This document shows positions 38,505 to 47,659 of a stretch of DNA of 64,000 nucleotides, in pieces (positions within the stretch are counted from its first letter, which is position 1; each line of letters begins with the position of its first letter). The position numbers were made by a program, and so were the translations under genes. Source of the DNA: Variovorax atrisoli 110B (GTDB lineage: Bacteria; Pseudomonadota; Gammaproteobacteria; Burkholderiales; Burkholderiaceae_C). The DNA is taken from the NCBI RefSeq assembly GCF_000382045.1, contig NZ_KB907450.1, positions 1,617,452 to 1,681,451 of the forward strand. Direction: 5' to 3'. The notes under the pieces are model-generated. The model was not told the origin of the DNA, ran no database searches, and was given only the letters and a program-made list of their open reading frames with translations.

Positions 38505-38518
38505 TTACCGAAACGTAA
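38505..38518. promoter_or_regulatory. Candidate CzcR operator
   Basis: TTAC-N6-GTAA (TTACCGAAACGTAA) lies 36 bases before the czcR start in the czcI-czcR divergent region. Inverted TTAC/GTAA half-sites are used by the CopR/CusR/CzcR group. A TTGACG at 38494-38499 on the minus strand could be a -35 element of czcI next to it. Confidence 0.55.
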
Positions 38519-38553
38519 CCCTGTTTCCATGAGGGCTTCGATACGATCCGGCA

Positions 38554-39231
38554 ATGCGTATCCTGGTCATAGAAGACGAGCCCAAGCTGGGCGACTACCT
38601 CAAGAAGGGGCTCGAGGAGAACGGCTACGTCGTCGACGTAGCCCGAGACGGCATCGAGGGGAAGTACCTCGCCACCGAAGGCGACTACGCGCTGATCCTG
38701 CTCGACGTGATGCTTCCCGGCATCGACGGCTTCTCTGTTCTCCAGGCCCTTCGCCGTACGAAGAACGTGCCGGTGCTGGTGCTCACGGCGCGCGACAAGG
38801 TCGAAGACCGCGTGCTCGGATTGCAGCAGGGCGCGGACGACTACCTGGTCAAGCCCTTCTCCTTCTCCGAGCTTCTGGCGCGCGTGCAGGCCCTCCTGCG
38901 CCGGGGCAAGGCGCAGGAATCCACGGTGCTGCGGCTCGCCGACCTCGAGGTCGACCTGATCAGCCGCAAGTGCATGCGCAACGGCATGCGCCTGGATCTC
39001 ACGGCCAAGGAATTCACGCTGCTGCTGGTGCTGCTGCGCCGTCGCGGCCAGATCCTCTCGCGCACCACACTCGCCGAGCAGGTGTGGGACATGAACTTCG
39101 ACAGCGACACCAACGTGGTCGAAGTGGCCATCCGCCGGCTGCGCAGCAAGCTCGACGACCCCTTCGACGTGAAGCTGCTGCACACCGTGCGCGGCATGGG
39201 CTACGTGCTCGAAGACCGCTCCTGGCATTGA
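38554..39231 (+). CDS. czcR: OmpR-family response regulator of metal efflux (CzcR/CopR type)
   Basis: 225 residues. Receiver domain with acidic pair E8-D9, phosphoacceptor D51 (ILLDVMLPG) and lysine in [11 protein letters not shown]. The C-terminal winged helix ends in [13 protein letters not shown] and [13 protein letters not shown]. It should bind TTAC-type sites in the adjacent divergent region and switch on czcICBA. The kinase gene starts inside its stop codon. Confidence 0.93.
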   Translation: MRILVIEDEPKLGDYLKKGLEENGYVVDVARDGIEGKYLATEGDYALILLDVMLPGIDGFSVLQALRRTKNVPVLVLTARDKVEDRVLGLQQGADDYLVKPFSFSELLARVQALLRRGKAQESTVLRLADLEVDLISRKCMRNGMRLDLTAKEFTLLLVLLRRRGQILSRTTLAEQVWDMNFDSDTNVVEVAIRRLRSKLDDPFDVKLLHTVRGMGYVLEDRSWH

Positions 39232-40574
39232 GCCCCCGGCCGCGATCACTTCAGAGCCGGCTGTCGCTCTGGCTCGCCGCGCAGACCCTGTTCGGGTTGA
39301 GCGTGATCTGCTTCGCCATCTATCTCGTCACGGCCTGGAACTTCGGACAGAAGCAGGAAGAGGAACTCTCCAACAAGGCCGTGCTGGTGCAGCACCTGCT
39401 GCAGGAGGCGGAAAAAGGCGGCGACCTCGTCTTCCTTCGGCACAAGCTCGACGACTTCTTCTCGATGCAGGACGACGTGACCCTGTCGATCTCCGCCGGC
39501 GGCAGGCAGCTCTTCGAATCGCGTCCGCTGGCCGGCGGCAAGTGGATGCTGCGCGACGTGCAGGTGCCCTGGACGCAGGCCGGTACCACCACCCAGCTCG
39601 CCGTTCGCATCGGTGTGAACACCGCGCAGGAAGCCCAACTGCTGCGCCGCCTCGCGTGGACCCTGCTGGGCGCCGTGGTGCTGGGCACCGCGCTGGTCTC
39701 GCTCACAGGCATGTGGCTGGTGCGTCGCGGCCTGAAGCCGCTGAAGACGCTGACCGAGCGCACCGCGGCGATGGCGCCCGACAAGGCCAACCAGCCGATC
39801 GACGCCGATGACTTCGCGCAGGAGCTGCGCCCCTGGATCACCCAGTTCAACGCACTGCTGCTGCGGGTGCAGCGCGCCTACGTGCAGCTCGAGTCCTTCA
39901 ATGCCGACGTGGCGCACGAGCTGCGCACGCCGCTGGCCAACCTGATCGGCTCCACCGAACTCGCGCTCACTCGCCCGCGCAGCAACGAGGAGCTGCAGAC
40001 CGTGCTCGCCTCCAACCTCGAGGAGGTCGGCCGGCTCTCGGGCATCGTCACCGACATGCTGTTCCTCTCGCAGGCCGAGCGCGGCGCGCCCATGCGCACC
40101 CGGGCCGTGACGAGCCTCGCCGCGCAGGCCGCGGACGTGATCGACTTCTACGACGCGATGCTCGAGGAATCCGGCCTGCGCGCAGAAGTGCGCGGCGACG
40201 CCATGGCCGACGTGGACGCAGCGCTCGTGCGCCGTGCGCTCTTCAACCTGCTGGGCAATGCGATCCGCTTCGCCGCGCCCGCCTCGACCATACGCATCGA
40301 GATCGCCGAAGAGGTCGCCGAGGAGGTCGCAAAGCAAGGCGCCACGGAGTTCGCCGTGGCCGTGGTCAACAAGGGCGAGCCCATCGACCCGGCCGCCCTG
40401 CCCCGCCTGTTCGAGCGCTTTTACCGCGCCGCGCAGGCCCGCGACGGCTCCACGCGCCACCACGGCCTGGGCCTGTCGATCGTGGAAGCCATCGCCCGCA
40501 TGCACGGCGGGCGGGTGTTCGCCGCGAGCCGTGGCGGCGAGACGCGCATCGGCTTCACCGTGGCCAAGCGCTGA
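39228..40574 (+). CDS. czcS: Heavy-metal sensor histidine kinase (CzcS/CusS type)
   Basis: 448 residues. Two membrane helices (about 17-35 and 145-165) enclose a periplasmic sensing domain, followed by HAMP ([16 protein letters not shown]). The H-box is [15 protein letters not shown], the N-box [10 protein letters not shown] and the G-box [17 protein letters not shown]. The start is a TTG at 39228 that overlaps the czcR stop as TTGA. A duplicated EEVAEEVA sits in the ATPase domain. It probably phosphorylates CzcR in response to periplasmic Zn, Cd or Co. Confidence 0.9.
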   Translation: MSPRPRSLQSRLSLWLAAQTLFGLSVICFAIYLVTAWNFGQKQEEELSNKAVLVQHLLQEAEKGGDLVFLRHKLDDFFSMQDDVTLSISAGGRQLFESRPLAGGKWMLRDVQVPWTQAGTTTQLAVRIGVNTAQEAQLLRRLAWTLLGAVVLGTALVSLTGMWLVRRGLKPLKTLTERTAAMAPDKANQPIDADDFAQELRPWITQFNALLLRVQRAYVQLESFNADVAHELRTPLANLIGSTELALTRPRSNEELQTVLASNLEEVGRLSGIVTDMLFLSQAERGAPMRTRAVTSLAAQAADVIDFYDAMLEESGLRAEVRGDAMADVDAALVRRALFNLLGNAIRFAAPASTIRIEIAEEVAEEVAKQGATEFAVAVVNKGEPIDPAALPRLFERFYRAAQARDGSTRHHGLGLSIVEAIARMHGGRVFAASRGGETRIGFTVAKR

Positions 40575-40580
40575 CCGAAC

Positions 40581-41834
40581 TCAGGGCTTCGCGTGCGCGG
40601 CGTCCGCCGCCACAGCCTGCTTGCGGCCGATGAAAAGGTTGATCAGCGGCCCCGTCATCGCGGTGGTGGCCAGCGCCATCACCAGCAGCATGGTGAAGAG
40701 CTCAGGGCCGATGAGGCCCGCGTCGAGGCCGATCTTCATGACGATGAGTTCCATCAGTCCGCGCGCATTCATCAGCGAACCGGTGGCGAGGCTGTCGCGC
40801 CATCCGTAGCCCGCCATGCGCGCACCGGCCGCGCCGCCGGCGATCTTGCCCACGGTGGCCACGCCCACGATCAGCAGCATCGCGCCCAGGCTCGCACCCG
40901 AGAAGGCGTTGGCCGTGGTGCCCAGCCCGGCGAGCGCGAAGAAGAGCGGCATCAGCACCACGATGGAGATCGGCTCGATGCGCTCGGTGAGCGACTTCAG
41001 CAGGCGGTCGTCGCGCGGCAGGCAGGCGCCGAACAGGAATGCACCGAACACCGCGTGCAGGTGCAGCCACTCGGTGACCAGCGAGGTCGCCAGCAGGCCG
41101 ATCATCAGCGCCGCCATCACCGTGGTCGAAGGCTCGCCCTCTGGCGCCTTCACGCGCAGCAGCCACGCGAAGGCCGGCTTGAGCCCGAGGAACAACGCCG
41201 CCAGCACGACCGCCATGCCCAGCGTGGTCTTCAGCAGCCCCTGGTAACCCTCTCCCGCGCCGACCAGCGCGATCACCACCGCCAGCAGGATCCAGGCGAA
41301 CACGTCCACCACGGCCGCCGCGCTCAGCGAGAGCTGCCCGAAGGGCGTGCGCGTCATGCCGCGGTCCTTCAGGATGCGCGCCATCACCGGAAAGGCGGTG
41401 ATCGACAGCGCCGCCGCAATGAAAAGCGCGAAGGGCCAGAAGCCCACGCCGGCCGGCGCCAGCGCGGGATGCAGCGCCGGCGCGATCGCGATGCCCAGCG
41501 CCATCGGCACGACCACGCTCAGCACGCCCACGTAGCCCGCGGAGCGCAGCTGCTCGCGCACGCCCTTGGAAGCCCGCAGTTCCAGGCCGACGACGAACAT
41601 GAAGAGCACCAGCCCCAGCGTGGAAAGAGAAGACAGCCCCTGCAGCGACTCCTTCGAGAAGAGCTGCGCATGCAGCGAGGGAAAGAGCGCCCCCATCACC
41701 ACCGGCCCGAGCATCAGCCCCGCCGCCATCTCGCCGACCACGCCGGGCTGGCCGACGTGGCGAAGGACCCAGCCGCACAGCCGCGCGGTGACCAGGATGA
41801 CGATGAGCTGCAGCAGGAGCGAGGTGACGGACAT
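40581..41834 (-). CDS. CPA2-family cation:proton antiporter (KefB-type)
   Basis: 417 residues, about thirteen membrane helices, no C-terminal TrkA-N domain. GQPGVVGEMAAGLMLGPVVM near residue 27, ALSITAFPVMARILKD near 140 and the helix around HAVFGAFLFGACLP match Na+(K+)/H+ exchangers of the KefB/NapA group. It converges on czcS six bases away and lies downstream of cadA, 110 bases after its stop. A role in ion or proton homeostasis during metal export is possible but not shown. Confidence 0.85.
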   Translation of the reverse strand: MSVTSLLLQLIVILVTARLCGWVLRHVGQPGVVGEMAAGLMLGPVVMGALFPSLHAQLFSKESLQGLSSLSTLGLVLFMFVVGLELRASKGVREQLRSAGYVGVLSVVVPMALGIAIAPALHPALAPAGVGFWPFALFIAAALSITAFPVMARILKDRGMTRTPFGQLSLSAAAVVDVFAWILLAVVIALVGAGEGYQGLLKTTLGMAVVLAALFLGLKPAFAWLLRVKAPEGEPSTTVMAALMIGLLATSLVTEWLHLHAVFGAFLFGACLPRDDRLLKSLTERIEPISIVVLMPLFFALAGLGTTANAFSGASLGAMLLIVGVATVGKIAGGAAGARMAGYGWRDSLATGSLMNARGLMELIVMKIGLDAGLIGPELFTMLLVMALATTAMTGPLINLFIGRKQAVAADAAHAKP

Positions 41835-41944
41835 CGAAGGACTCTGGCTGGAGAAGGAAGGGATATCCGGCCTATGTTAGTCCCAAGCCACCTCGCGCAG
41901 CCAGCCGGGCCTGGCCCTCCCGGACTGCCCGTGCGCCCCCTCGC

Positions 41945-44290
41945 TCACTTCGGCGTGCGCATCAACCGCAGCCCGTTCGCCACCACCAGCAGGCTCGCGC
42001 CCATGTCCGCGAACACCGCCATCCACATCGTCGCGCTGCCGAACACCGCGAGCACGAAGAACACGGCCTTGATGCCCAGCGCCAGGGTGATGTTCTGCCA
42101 CAGCACCGAGTGCGCGCGGCGCGAGAGGCGGATGGTCTCGGGGATGCGGCGCAGGTCGTCGTTCATGATGACCACGTCGGCCGCTTCCATCGCGGTGTCG
42201 GTGCCGGCGCCGCCCATCGCGAAGCCGATGTCGGCCTGCGCGAGGGCGGGGGCGTCGTTGATGCCGTCGCCGGTCATCGCCGCCGCGCCGTAGCGCTGCT
42301 GCATGGCCTTGATGGCGTCGAGCTTCTCCTCGGGCAGCAGGTTGCCGCGCACGTCCTCGATGCCGGCGTGGGCGCCGATGGTCCTGGCGGTGGCGATGTT
42401 GTCGCCGGTGAGCATCACGGGCACGACGCCGAGCGAGCGCAGTTCGGCCACCGCCGCCTGCGACGATTCCTTGATGGTGTCGGCCACGGCGAAGAGCGCG
42501 AGCACGGCCTCGTTCGAAGCAAGCAGCGTGACGGTGCGGCCGGCCTCCTCGTGGCGCTGGAGCTCGGCTTCGAGCGACGGCGTGCAGAGCCCCCGCTCCT
42601 CGATCAAGCGATGGTTGCCCAGCACGTACGCCTGCCCCGCGTGCACGGCCTGCACGCCACGGCCGGGCAGCGCGGTGAAGTCGGCGACTTCGCCCTGCTC
42701 GCCCCTCAACCCTTCGGCGATGGCCTTCGACACCGGGTGGTCGGAGCGGCCCGCGATGCTGGCGGCAATGGCGAACACCGCCGCCTGGTTGCCAGCCGAG
42801 GATTCGCCGACCAGCGACGACGCCACCAGCTTCGGCTTGCCTTCGGTGATGGTGCCGGTCTTGTCGAGCGCCACCGCCTTGAGCTTGCGCGCCTCTTCGA
42901 GGTACGTGCCGCCCTTGATGAGAATGCCGCGCCGCGCAGCCGAGGCCAGTGCGCTCACCACCGTGACCGGGGTGGAGATGACCAGTGCGCACGGGCAGGC
43001 GATGACCAGCAGCACCAGCGCCTTGTAGATGGCCTGCGTCCAGGTCCAGTCCATGAAGAACGGCGTGAGCACCGCGACGGCCAGCGCCAGCACGAAGACG
43101 GCGGGCGTGTAGATGGCGGCGAACCGGTCGACGAAGCGCTGCGTGGGCGCGCGCGAGCCCTGTGCTTCCTCGACCGCGTGGATGATGCGCGCGAGCGTGG
43201 TGTTGGCGGCCACGGCCGTCACGCGGAATTCGAGCGCAGCTGTCTGGTTGATGGTGCCGGCGAACACCTGGTCGCCGACGGTCTTGTCGACCGGAATGCT
43301 CTCGCCGGTGACGGGCGCCTGGTCGATGGCGCTGGTGCCCTCGGTGACGATGCCGTCCAGCGGCACGCGCCCGCCGGGGCGGATGCGCGCGATGGCCTCC
43401 AGCGGCACCTCGCTCGCCATCACCGTCTTCCAGCTGCCGTCGGCCTGCTTCACCTCGGCCTGCTCGGGCGCGAGGGCCAGCAGGCTCTGGATGGCGTTTC
43501 GCGCGCGGTCCACGGCACGGGCCTCGATGAGTTCGGCAATTGCGTAGAGCGCCATCACCATCGCAGCCTCGGGCCACTGGCCGATGATGAAGGCGCCGGT
43601 GACGGCCACCGCCATCAGCGCGTTGATGTTCAGGCGCCCGCGCACCAGCGCCGCGAAGCCCTTCCTGTAGGTGTCGAGACCCGCGAGGCCGATGGCGCCC
43701 AGCGCCAGTGCCATCTCGAACACCATGAAGCCCCGGCCCTCCAGCCCCATGAACGAGACCGACTCGGCCGCGATCGCCAGCACCAGCGCCGCGACCAGCC
43801 GCGCGAGCCCGGCGCTCATGCCTGCGATCTTCGCGGGTGCTACAGGAGCGGCCTGCGCGCCCGGCGCATTCAGCGGCTCGGGCTTGAAGCCCGCCTTGCG
43901 GATGGCGGCAAGCGCCTCGGGCAGCACGCCGTCATCGGTGGTGATGGCCATGGTGCGCTCGCCGAGGCGGAAGCGCAGCGCCTTGACGCCCGCGATGGGC
44001 TCCAGCGCGCGGCGGATCTCGGACTCCTCCACCGCGCAGTCCATGGTGGGAATCCGAAAGAGCAAGGCGCCCGTGGGCACGTCGCCGGCATCGGGCGCCA
44101 GCGGAATCGGGCCGTGGCCGGCGGTGCTGCTGCAGCCGCAGCAGGCGTCGGCCGGCTTGGCCTTCGGATGCTCGTGGGCGTGGCCATGTCCATGGCCGTG
44201 ATCGTGGCCGTGCCCCTCCTCGTGTGCATGCGGATGAGAGTGCGCGTGCGAGCGCGGCACGGCCGGATTCAGGGCGTTCTGGTTCGTCAT
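41945..44290 (-). CDS. cadA: Zn/Cd/Pb-exporting P1B-type ATPase
   Basis: 781 residues. It starts with a His-rich leader (HAHSHPHAHEEGHGHDHGHG) and CCGCSS, then a single heavy-metal-associated domain whose motif is MDCAVEE, replacing CxxC. That form is usual in betaproteobacterial Zn/Cd pumps. The ion-channel motif is CPCALVIS, the phosphorylation motif DKTGTITEGK, and the SDHPVSKA and TGDGINDAPAL segments are intact. It exports Zn2+, Cd2+ or Pb2+ from the cytoplasm. The promoter lies between it and cadR, and places the transcript start almost at the ATG. Confidence 0.95.
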   Translation of the reverse strand: MTNQNALNPAVPRSHAHSHPHAHEEGHGHDHGHGHGHAHEHPKAKPADACCGCSSTAGHGPIPLAPDAGDVPTGALLFRIPTMDCAVEESEIRRALEPIAGVKALRFRLGERTMAITTDDGVLPEALAAIRKAGFKPEPLNAPGAQAAPVAPAKIAGMSAGLARLVAALVLAIAAESVSFMGLEGRGFMVFEMALALGAIGLAGLDTYRKGFAALVRGRLNINALMAVAVTGAFIIGQWPEAAMVMALYAIAELIEARAVDRARNAIQSLLALAPEQAEVKQADGSWKTVMASEVPLEAIARIRPGGRVPLDGIVTEGTSAIDQAPVTGESIPVDKTVGDQVFAGTINQTAALEFRVTAVAANTTLARIIHAVEEAQGSRAPTQRFVDRFAAIYTPAVFVLALAVAVLTPFFMDWTWTQAIYKALVLLVIACPCALVISTPVTVVSALASAARRGILIKGGTYLEEARKLKAVALDKTGTITEGKPKLVASSLVGESSAGNQAAVFAIAASIAGRSDHPVSKAIAEGLRGEQGEVADFTALPGRGVQAVHAGQAYVLGNHRLIEERGLCTPSLEAELQRHEEAGRTVTLLASNEAVLALFAVADTIKESSQAAVAELRSLGVVPVMLTGDNIATARTIGAHAGIEDVRGNLLPEEKLDAIKAMQQRYGAAAMTGDGINDAPALAQADIGFAMGGAGTDTAMEAADVVIMNDDLRRIPETIRLSRRAHSVLWQNITLALGIKAVFFVLAVFGSATMWMAVFADMGASLLVVANGLRLMRTPK

Positions 44291-44297
44291 GGAATCG

Positions 44298-44328
44298 ATT
44301 GGAAACCCTGAAGCAGGTGTAGAGTCAA
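44298..44328 (-). promoter_or_regulatory. MerR-type cadA promoter with overlong spacer and CadR operator
   Basis: On the minus strand: -35 TTGACT (44328-44323), a 19-base spacer and -10 TCCAAT (44303-44298). The spacer holds the imperfect dyad ACTCT...AGGGT. The long spacer is the hallmark of promoters that MerR-family activators untwist when metal is bound. Seven bases after the -10 box comes the cadA ATG, so the mRNA is predicted to be leaderless or nearly so. Confidence 0.75.
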
Positions 44329-44360
44329 CCGCTCATGTCCACTCGTCCATTTGCCGCATC

Positions 44361-44831
44361 ATGAAAATCGGAGAACTGGCCAAGGTCGCGAACACGCCGG
44401 TCGAAACCATCCGGTACTACGAGCGCGAACGACTGCTGCCCGAACCCGCGCGCACCGAGGGCAACTACCGCATCTACGACGAGGACCACGCCCAGCGCCT
44501 GGGCTTCATCCGCCGCTGCCGCTCGCTGGACATGACGCTCGACGAGATCCGCAGCCTGCTGAAATTCCGCGATGCGCCCCAGGAAGACTGCGGCGAGGTC
44601 AACCGGCTGCTGGACGACCACATCGGCCACGTGGCCGCGCGCATCGCCGAGCTGAAGACGCTGGAGAAGCAGCTGAAGGCGCTGCGCCAGCAGTGCTGCG
44701 GCCCCGAATCGGCGAACGCCTGCGGCATCCTGCAGGAGCTCGACACCGCGGCGCTCGCGCCCGAGACCTTCGGGCAGCATGCGGGCCACGTGCACGGCGC
44801 GCTGCACGCCCCGGCCAAGCGCGGCGGCTGA
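44361..44831 (+). CDS. cadR: MerR-family Cd/Pb/Zn-responsive regulator
   Basis: 156 residues. The N-terminal helix-turn-helix MKIGELAKVANTPVETIRYY and RTEGNYRIYDEDH are typical of CadR/PbrR. Metal-binding residues include the cysteine in QEDCGEV (near 77), the CC pair in RQQCCGPES (near 113) and ANACGIL. A His-containing tail (GQHAGHVHGALH) resembles CadR from Pseudomonas. The ATG at 44361 opens the conserved domain; a longer in-frame start would extend across the operator. It is divergent from cadA, its target. Confidence 0.92.
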   Translation: MKIGELAKVANTPVETIRYYERERLLPEPARTEGNYRIYDEDHAQRLGFIRRCRSLDMTLDEIRSLLKFRDAPQEDCGEVNRLLDDHIGHVAARIAELKTLEKQLKALRQQCCGPESANACGILQELDTAALAPETFGQHAGHVHGALHAPAKRGG

Positions 44832-44858
44832 GCGCGACTCCTGCGCGGCTTTCTTTCT
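44831..44858. terminator. Possible terminator between convergent cadR and cysE
   Basis: AGCGCG, loop ACTCCTG, CGCGGCT (one bulged base) followed by TTCTTTCTTC. A short stem with a pyrimidine-rich tail at the end of cadR; weak as terminators go. Confidence 0.4.
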
Positions 44859-44859
44859 T

Positions 44860-45630
44860 CTACTTGCCGATCAGCTGCGTGAGCTTGTCGGCCTCGAAGC
44901 TCTGGTCGCGTGCGGCCTCGCCCGGCACGCAGTCCTTGCTGCCGGGCTGGGCCGAGAGCTTCTCGATGGCCTGCCACAGGAGCGCGATCTGGTGTTCCTG
45001 GCTCGATGCGTTTTCGATCAGGCTGCGCATGGCCTGGCTCAGCGGATCGTCGTCCTGCGTGATGCCGTAGGCGGAGAACTTCTGCGGCGCGGCCACGTCG
45101 GCGCTCTCGCCCGCCTTCGACGGGATGATCCGCGCCGGGATGCCCACCGCCGTGGCGCCGGCCGGCACCGGCTTGATGACCACTGCGTTGCTGCCGATCT
45201 TGGCGCCGTCGCCCACGACGAAGCCGCCCAGCACCTTGGCCCCGGCACTCACGACCACGTCGCGCCCCAGCGTCGGATGCCGCTTGGTGCCCTTGTAGAG
45301 CGAGGTGCCGCCCAGGGTCACGCCCTGGTAGATGGTGCAGCCGTCGCCGATCTCGGCCGTCTCGCCCACGACGACGCCCATGGCGTGGTCGAAGAACACA
45401 CGCTCGCCGATCTTGGCGGCGGGGTGGATCTCGATGCCGGTCAGCCAGCGGGCCCAGTGTGCGATGGCGCGCGCGGGCCACTTGAAGCCATGGGTCCAAC
45501 AGGCGTGTGCCCAGCGATGCAGAACCACGGCGTGGAAGCCGGGGTAGACCGTGATCACTTCCCAGGCGCTTCGAGCGGCCGGGTCGCGTTCGAGGATGCA
45601 CCGGATGTCGGCGCGCAGTCTGGAGAACAT
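44860..45630 (-). CDS. cysE: Serine O-acetyltransferase
   Basis: 256 residues. The N-terminal helical part ([19 protein letters not shown]) is followed by the left-handed beta-helix of hexapeptide repeats with [20 protein letters not shown] and [20 protein letters not shown]. These contain the catalytic Asp/His of CysE. It makes O-acetylserine, the cysteine precursor. The C-terminus extends about 70 residues past the coil with a KFSAYGI segment and a [15 protein letters not shown] end. It lies 90 bases downstream of trmJ on the same strand. Confidence 0.93.
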   Translation of the reverse strand: MFSRLRADIRCILERDPAARSAWEVITVYPGFHAVVLHRWAHACWTHGFKWPARAIAHWARWLTGIEIHPAAKIGERVFFDHAMGVVVGETAEIGDGCTIYQGVTLGGTSLYKGTKRHPTLGRDVVVSAGAKVLGGFVVGDGAKIGSNAVVIKPVPAGATAVGIPARIIPSKAGESADVAAPQKFSAYGITQDDDPLSQAMRSLIENASSQEHQIALLWQAIEKLSAQPGSKDCVPGEAARDQSFEADKLTQLIGK

Positions 45631-45720
45631 CGCTGCCTTATGCCTTCTGTCTGTTGTCGTTATATCGATAGGGGCCGCGCAGTCTAAGGCCGGGTGTCTT
45701 CGCGTACGAACGATAAGGTT

Positions 45721-46479
45721 TTAGTCGCTCTCGGGCGTCTTGCCGCCCTTGTCCGCCCTGGGCGGCCGGGTCGCGTCGCTCATCGCCTTGGCGATGCCGC
45801 GCAGGATGTGGATCTCCTCCGGCGTGGGCTGGGCCCGGTTGAAGAGCTGCTGCAGCCTGGGCATGAGCTTCTTGGGCGCCCCGGGATCGAGGAAGCCGAT
45901 CTCCACCAGCGAGCGCTCCCAGTGGTCGAGCATGCCGGCCACGGCCTGCGCGTCGGCCGCCTGCACGGGCTGGACGGCCTCGCGCACCTCGTAGCCGCCC
46001 AGCGCCAGCCGCCATTCGTAGGCGATCACCTGGATGGCCGCGCCCAGGTTGAGCGAGCCGAATTTCGGGTCGGTGGGAATGCTCAGGGCCACGTTGCAGC
46101 GGTAGACGTCCTCGTTGCGCATGCCGAAACGCTCGGAGCCGAACAGGAAGGCTACGTGCTGGTCGCCCTGTTCCGCCAGGGGCTCCAGGTGCTCCCGGGG
46201 CGAGCGCGTAGGCGGGCCGAAGTCGCGCGGGATCATGGCGGTGGCGCACATGTGGGTCACGCCGTCGAGGGCCTCGTCGAGCGTCTCGACGATGCGGGCG
46301 TTGGCCAGCACGTCGAGCGCGCCGCTCGCGCGCTGGATGGTTTCCTCGCGCCGCAGCACGTTGGCCCAACGCGGGGCCACCAGCACCAGGTCGGAAAAAC
46401 CCATGGTCTTCATGGCGCGGGCGGCGGCGCCCACGTTGCCGGCGTGGCTGGTCTGGATCAGGATGAAACGGGTGCGCAT
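45721..46479 (-). CDS. trmJ: tRNA (cytidine/uridine-2'-O-)-methyltransferase TrmJ
   Basis: 252 residues. The SPOUT fold is marked by FILIQTSHAGNVGAAARAMK (N-terminus) and the SAM-knot segment SIPTDPKFGSLNLGAAIQV near 120. It methylates position 32 of certain tRNAs. The ATG at 46479 opens the family N-terminus; the frame continues upstream through unrelated sequence. cysE lies downstream where many gammaproteobacteria have iscR. It is divergent from suhB. Confidence 0.9.
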   Translation of the reverse strand: MRTRFILIQTSHAGNVGAAARAMKTMGFSDLVLVAPRWANVLRREETIQRASGALDVLANARIVETLDEALDGVTHMCATAMIPRDFGPPTRSPREHLEPLAEQGDQHVAFLFGSERFGMRNEDVYRCNVALSIPTDPKFGSLNLGAAIQVIAYEWRLALGGYEVREAVQPVQAADAQAVAGMLDHWERSLVEIGFLDPGAPKKLMPRLQQLFNRAQPTPEEIHILRGIAKAMSDATRPPRADKGGKTPESD

Positions 46480-46489
46480 GGGGGGTTGG

Positions 46490-46518
46490 CGGACACTAAC
46501 GGGCGGAGCCGGTAAAAT
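46490..46518 (+). promoter_or_regulatory. Promoter of suhB
   Basis: CGGACA (46490-46495), a 17-base spacer and TAAAAT (46513-46518). The -35 matches four and the -10 five of the consensus bases. It is situated between the divergent trmJ and suhB genes, about 70 bases before the suhB ATG. Confidence 0.6.
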
Positions 46519-46589
46519 CCCCCGATTCTCGCCGCCCGCATCGCCGGGCCGTCTCCGGGGGCCCTCCCCACCGTTCTTCCCACAATCCA

Positions 46590-47657
46590 ATGTCGTCCCC
46601 CAACCTGCATCCCATGCTCAACGTGGCCGTCAAGGCCGCACGCGCCGCCGGCGCCATCATCAATCGCGCCGCCCTCGACGTGGAGGCCGTGCGCATCTCC
46701 CAGAAGCAGGTCAACGACTTCGTCACCGAAGTCGATCACGCCAGCGAGCAAGCGATCATCGAGACGCTGCTCGGCGCGTACCCGGGGCACGGCATCCTCG
46801 CGGAAGAATCCGGCAGCCAGTACGGCGCCAAGGACTCCGACTACGTCTGGATCATCGATCCGCTGGACGGCACCACCAACTTCATCCACGGCTTCCCGGT
46901 CTACTGCGTGTCGATCGCGCTGTCGGTGCGCGGCAAGATCGAGCAGGCCGTGGTGTACGACCCTACCCGCAACGACCTCTTCACCGCCACCAAGGGCCGC
47001 GGTGCCTACATGAACGAGCGCCGCATCCGCGTCTCGAAGCGCACCCGCCTCAACGAGTGCCTGATCTCCACCGGCTTCCCCTTCCGTACCGGCGACAACT
47101 TCAAGCAGTACCTGGCCATCATGGCGGACATGATGCCCCGCGCCGCCGGCCTGCGCCGCCCCGGCGCCGCCGCGCTCGACCTGGCCTACGTGGCCGCGGG
47201 CTTCACCGACGCCTTCTTCGAGACCGGCCTGAACCCCTGGGACGTGGCCGCGGGCTCGCTGCTGGTCACCGAGGCCGGCGGCCTGATCGGCAACTTCACG
47301 GGCGAGCCCGAGTTCATCGACCAGCGCGAATGCCTGGCCGGCGCCCCGCGCGTGTACGGCCAGCTGGTGCCGCTGCTGTCCAAGTACTCCAAGTTCGCCA
47401 CCGTCGACGAGAAACTGCGCGCCAGCGACCGCGTGCGCGCCGTCTCGGCCTCCGCCAAGGCGAGCGCCGGCACCGCGGCCGACGCCTCGGCCGACCTCTA
47501 CGCCCGCAGCACGGTGCCGGGCTTCGCCGACGAGGCAGCCGAAGCCGAAACCCCGGCCGCGCCGGCGGCGGCTCCCGCTCCGCGCAAGCTCACGCGCGTG
47601 CGCCGCGAGGCGCCCGCCAACGGCGCGCCTTCCGAAGGCAACTCCTCCGCCAAGTGA
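46590..47657 (+). CDS. suhB: Inositol-1-monophosphatase family protein (SuhB) with C-terminal extension
   Basis: 355 residues; the SuhB core ends near 265. Metal and phosphate-site motifs are GILAEESGS near residue 70, [15 protein letters not shown] near 88 and [17 protein letters not shown] near 215. It hydrolyses inositol monophosphate and, in E. coli, also helps rRNA transcription antitermination. The last 85 or so residues form an Ala/Pro/Glu-rich, basic-ended tail ([30 protein letters not shown]) that looks disordered. The FUSC gene follows by three bases. Confidence 0.92.
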   Translation: MSSPNLHPMLNVAVKAARAAGAIINRAALDVEAVRISQKQVNDFVTEVDHASEQAIIETLLGAYPGHGILAEESGSQYGAKDSDYVWIIDPLDGTTNFIHGFPVYCVSIALSVRGKIEQAVVYDPTRNDLFTATKGRGAYMNERRIRVSKRTRLNECLISTGFPFRTGDNFKQYLAIMADMMPRAAGLRRPGAAALDLAYVAAGFTDAFFETGLNPWDVAAGSLLVTEAGGLIGNFTGEPEFIDQRECLAGAPRVYGQLVPLLSKYSKFATVDEKLRASDRVRAVSASAKASAGTAADASADLYARSTVPGFADEAAEAETPAAPAAAPAPRKLTRVRREAPANGAPSEGNSSAK

Positions 47658-47659
47658 CG

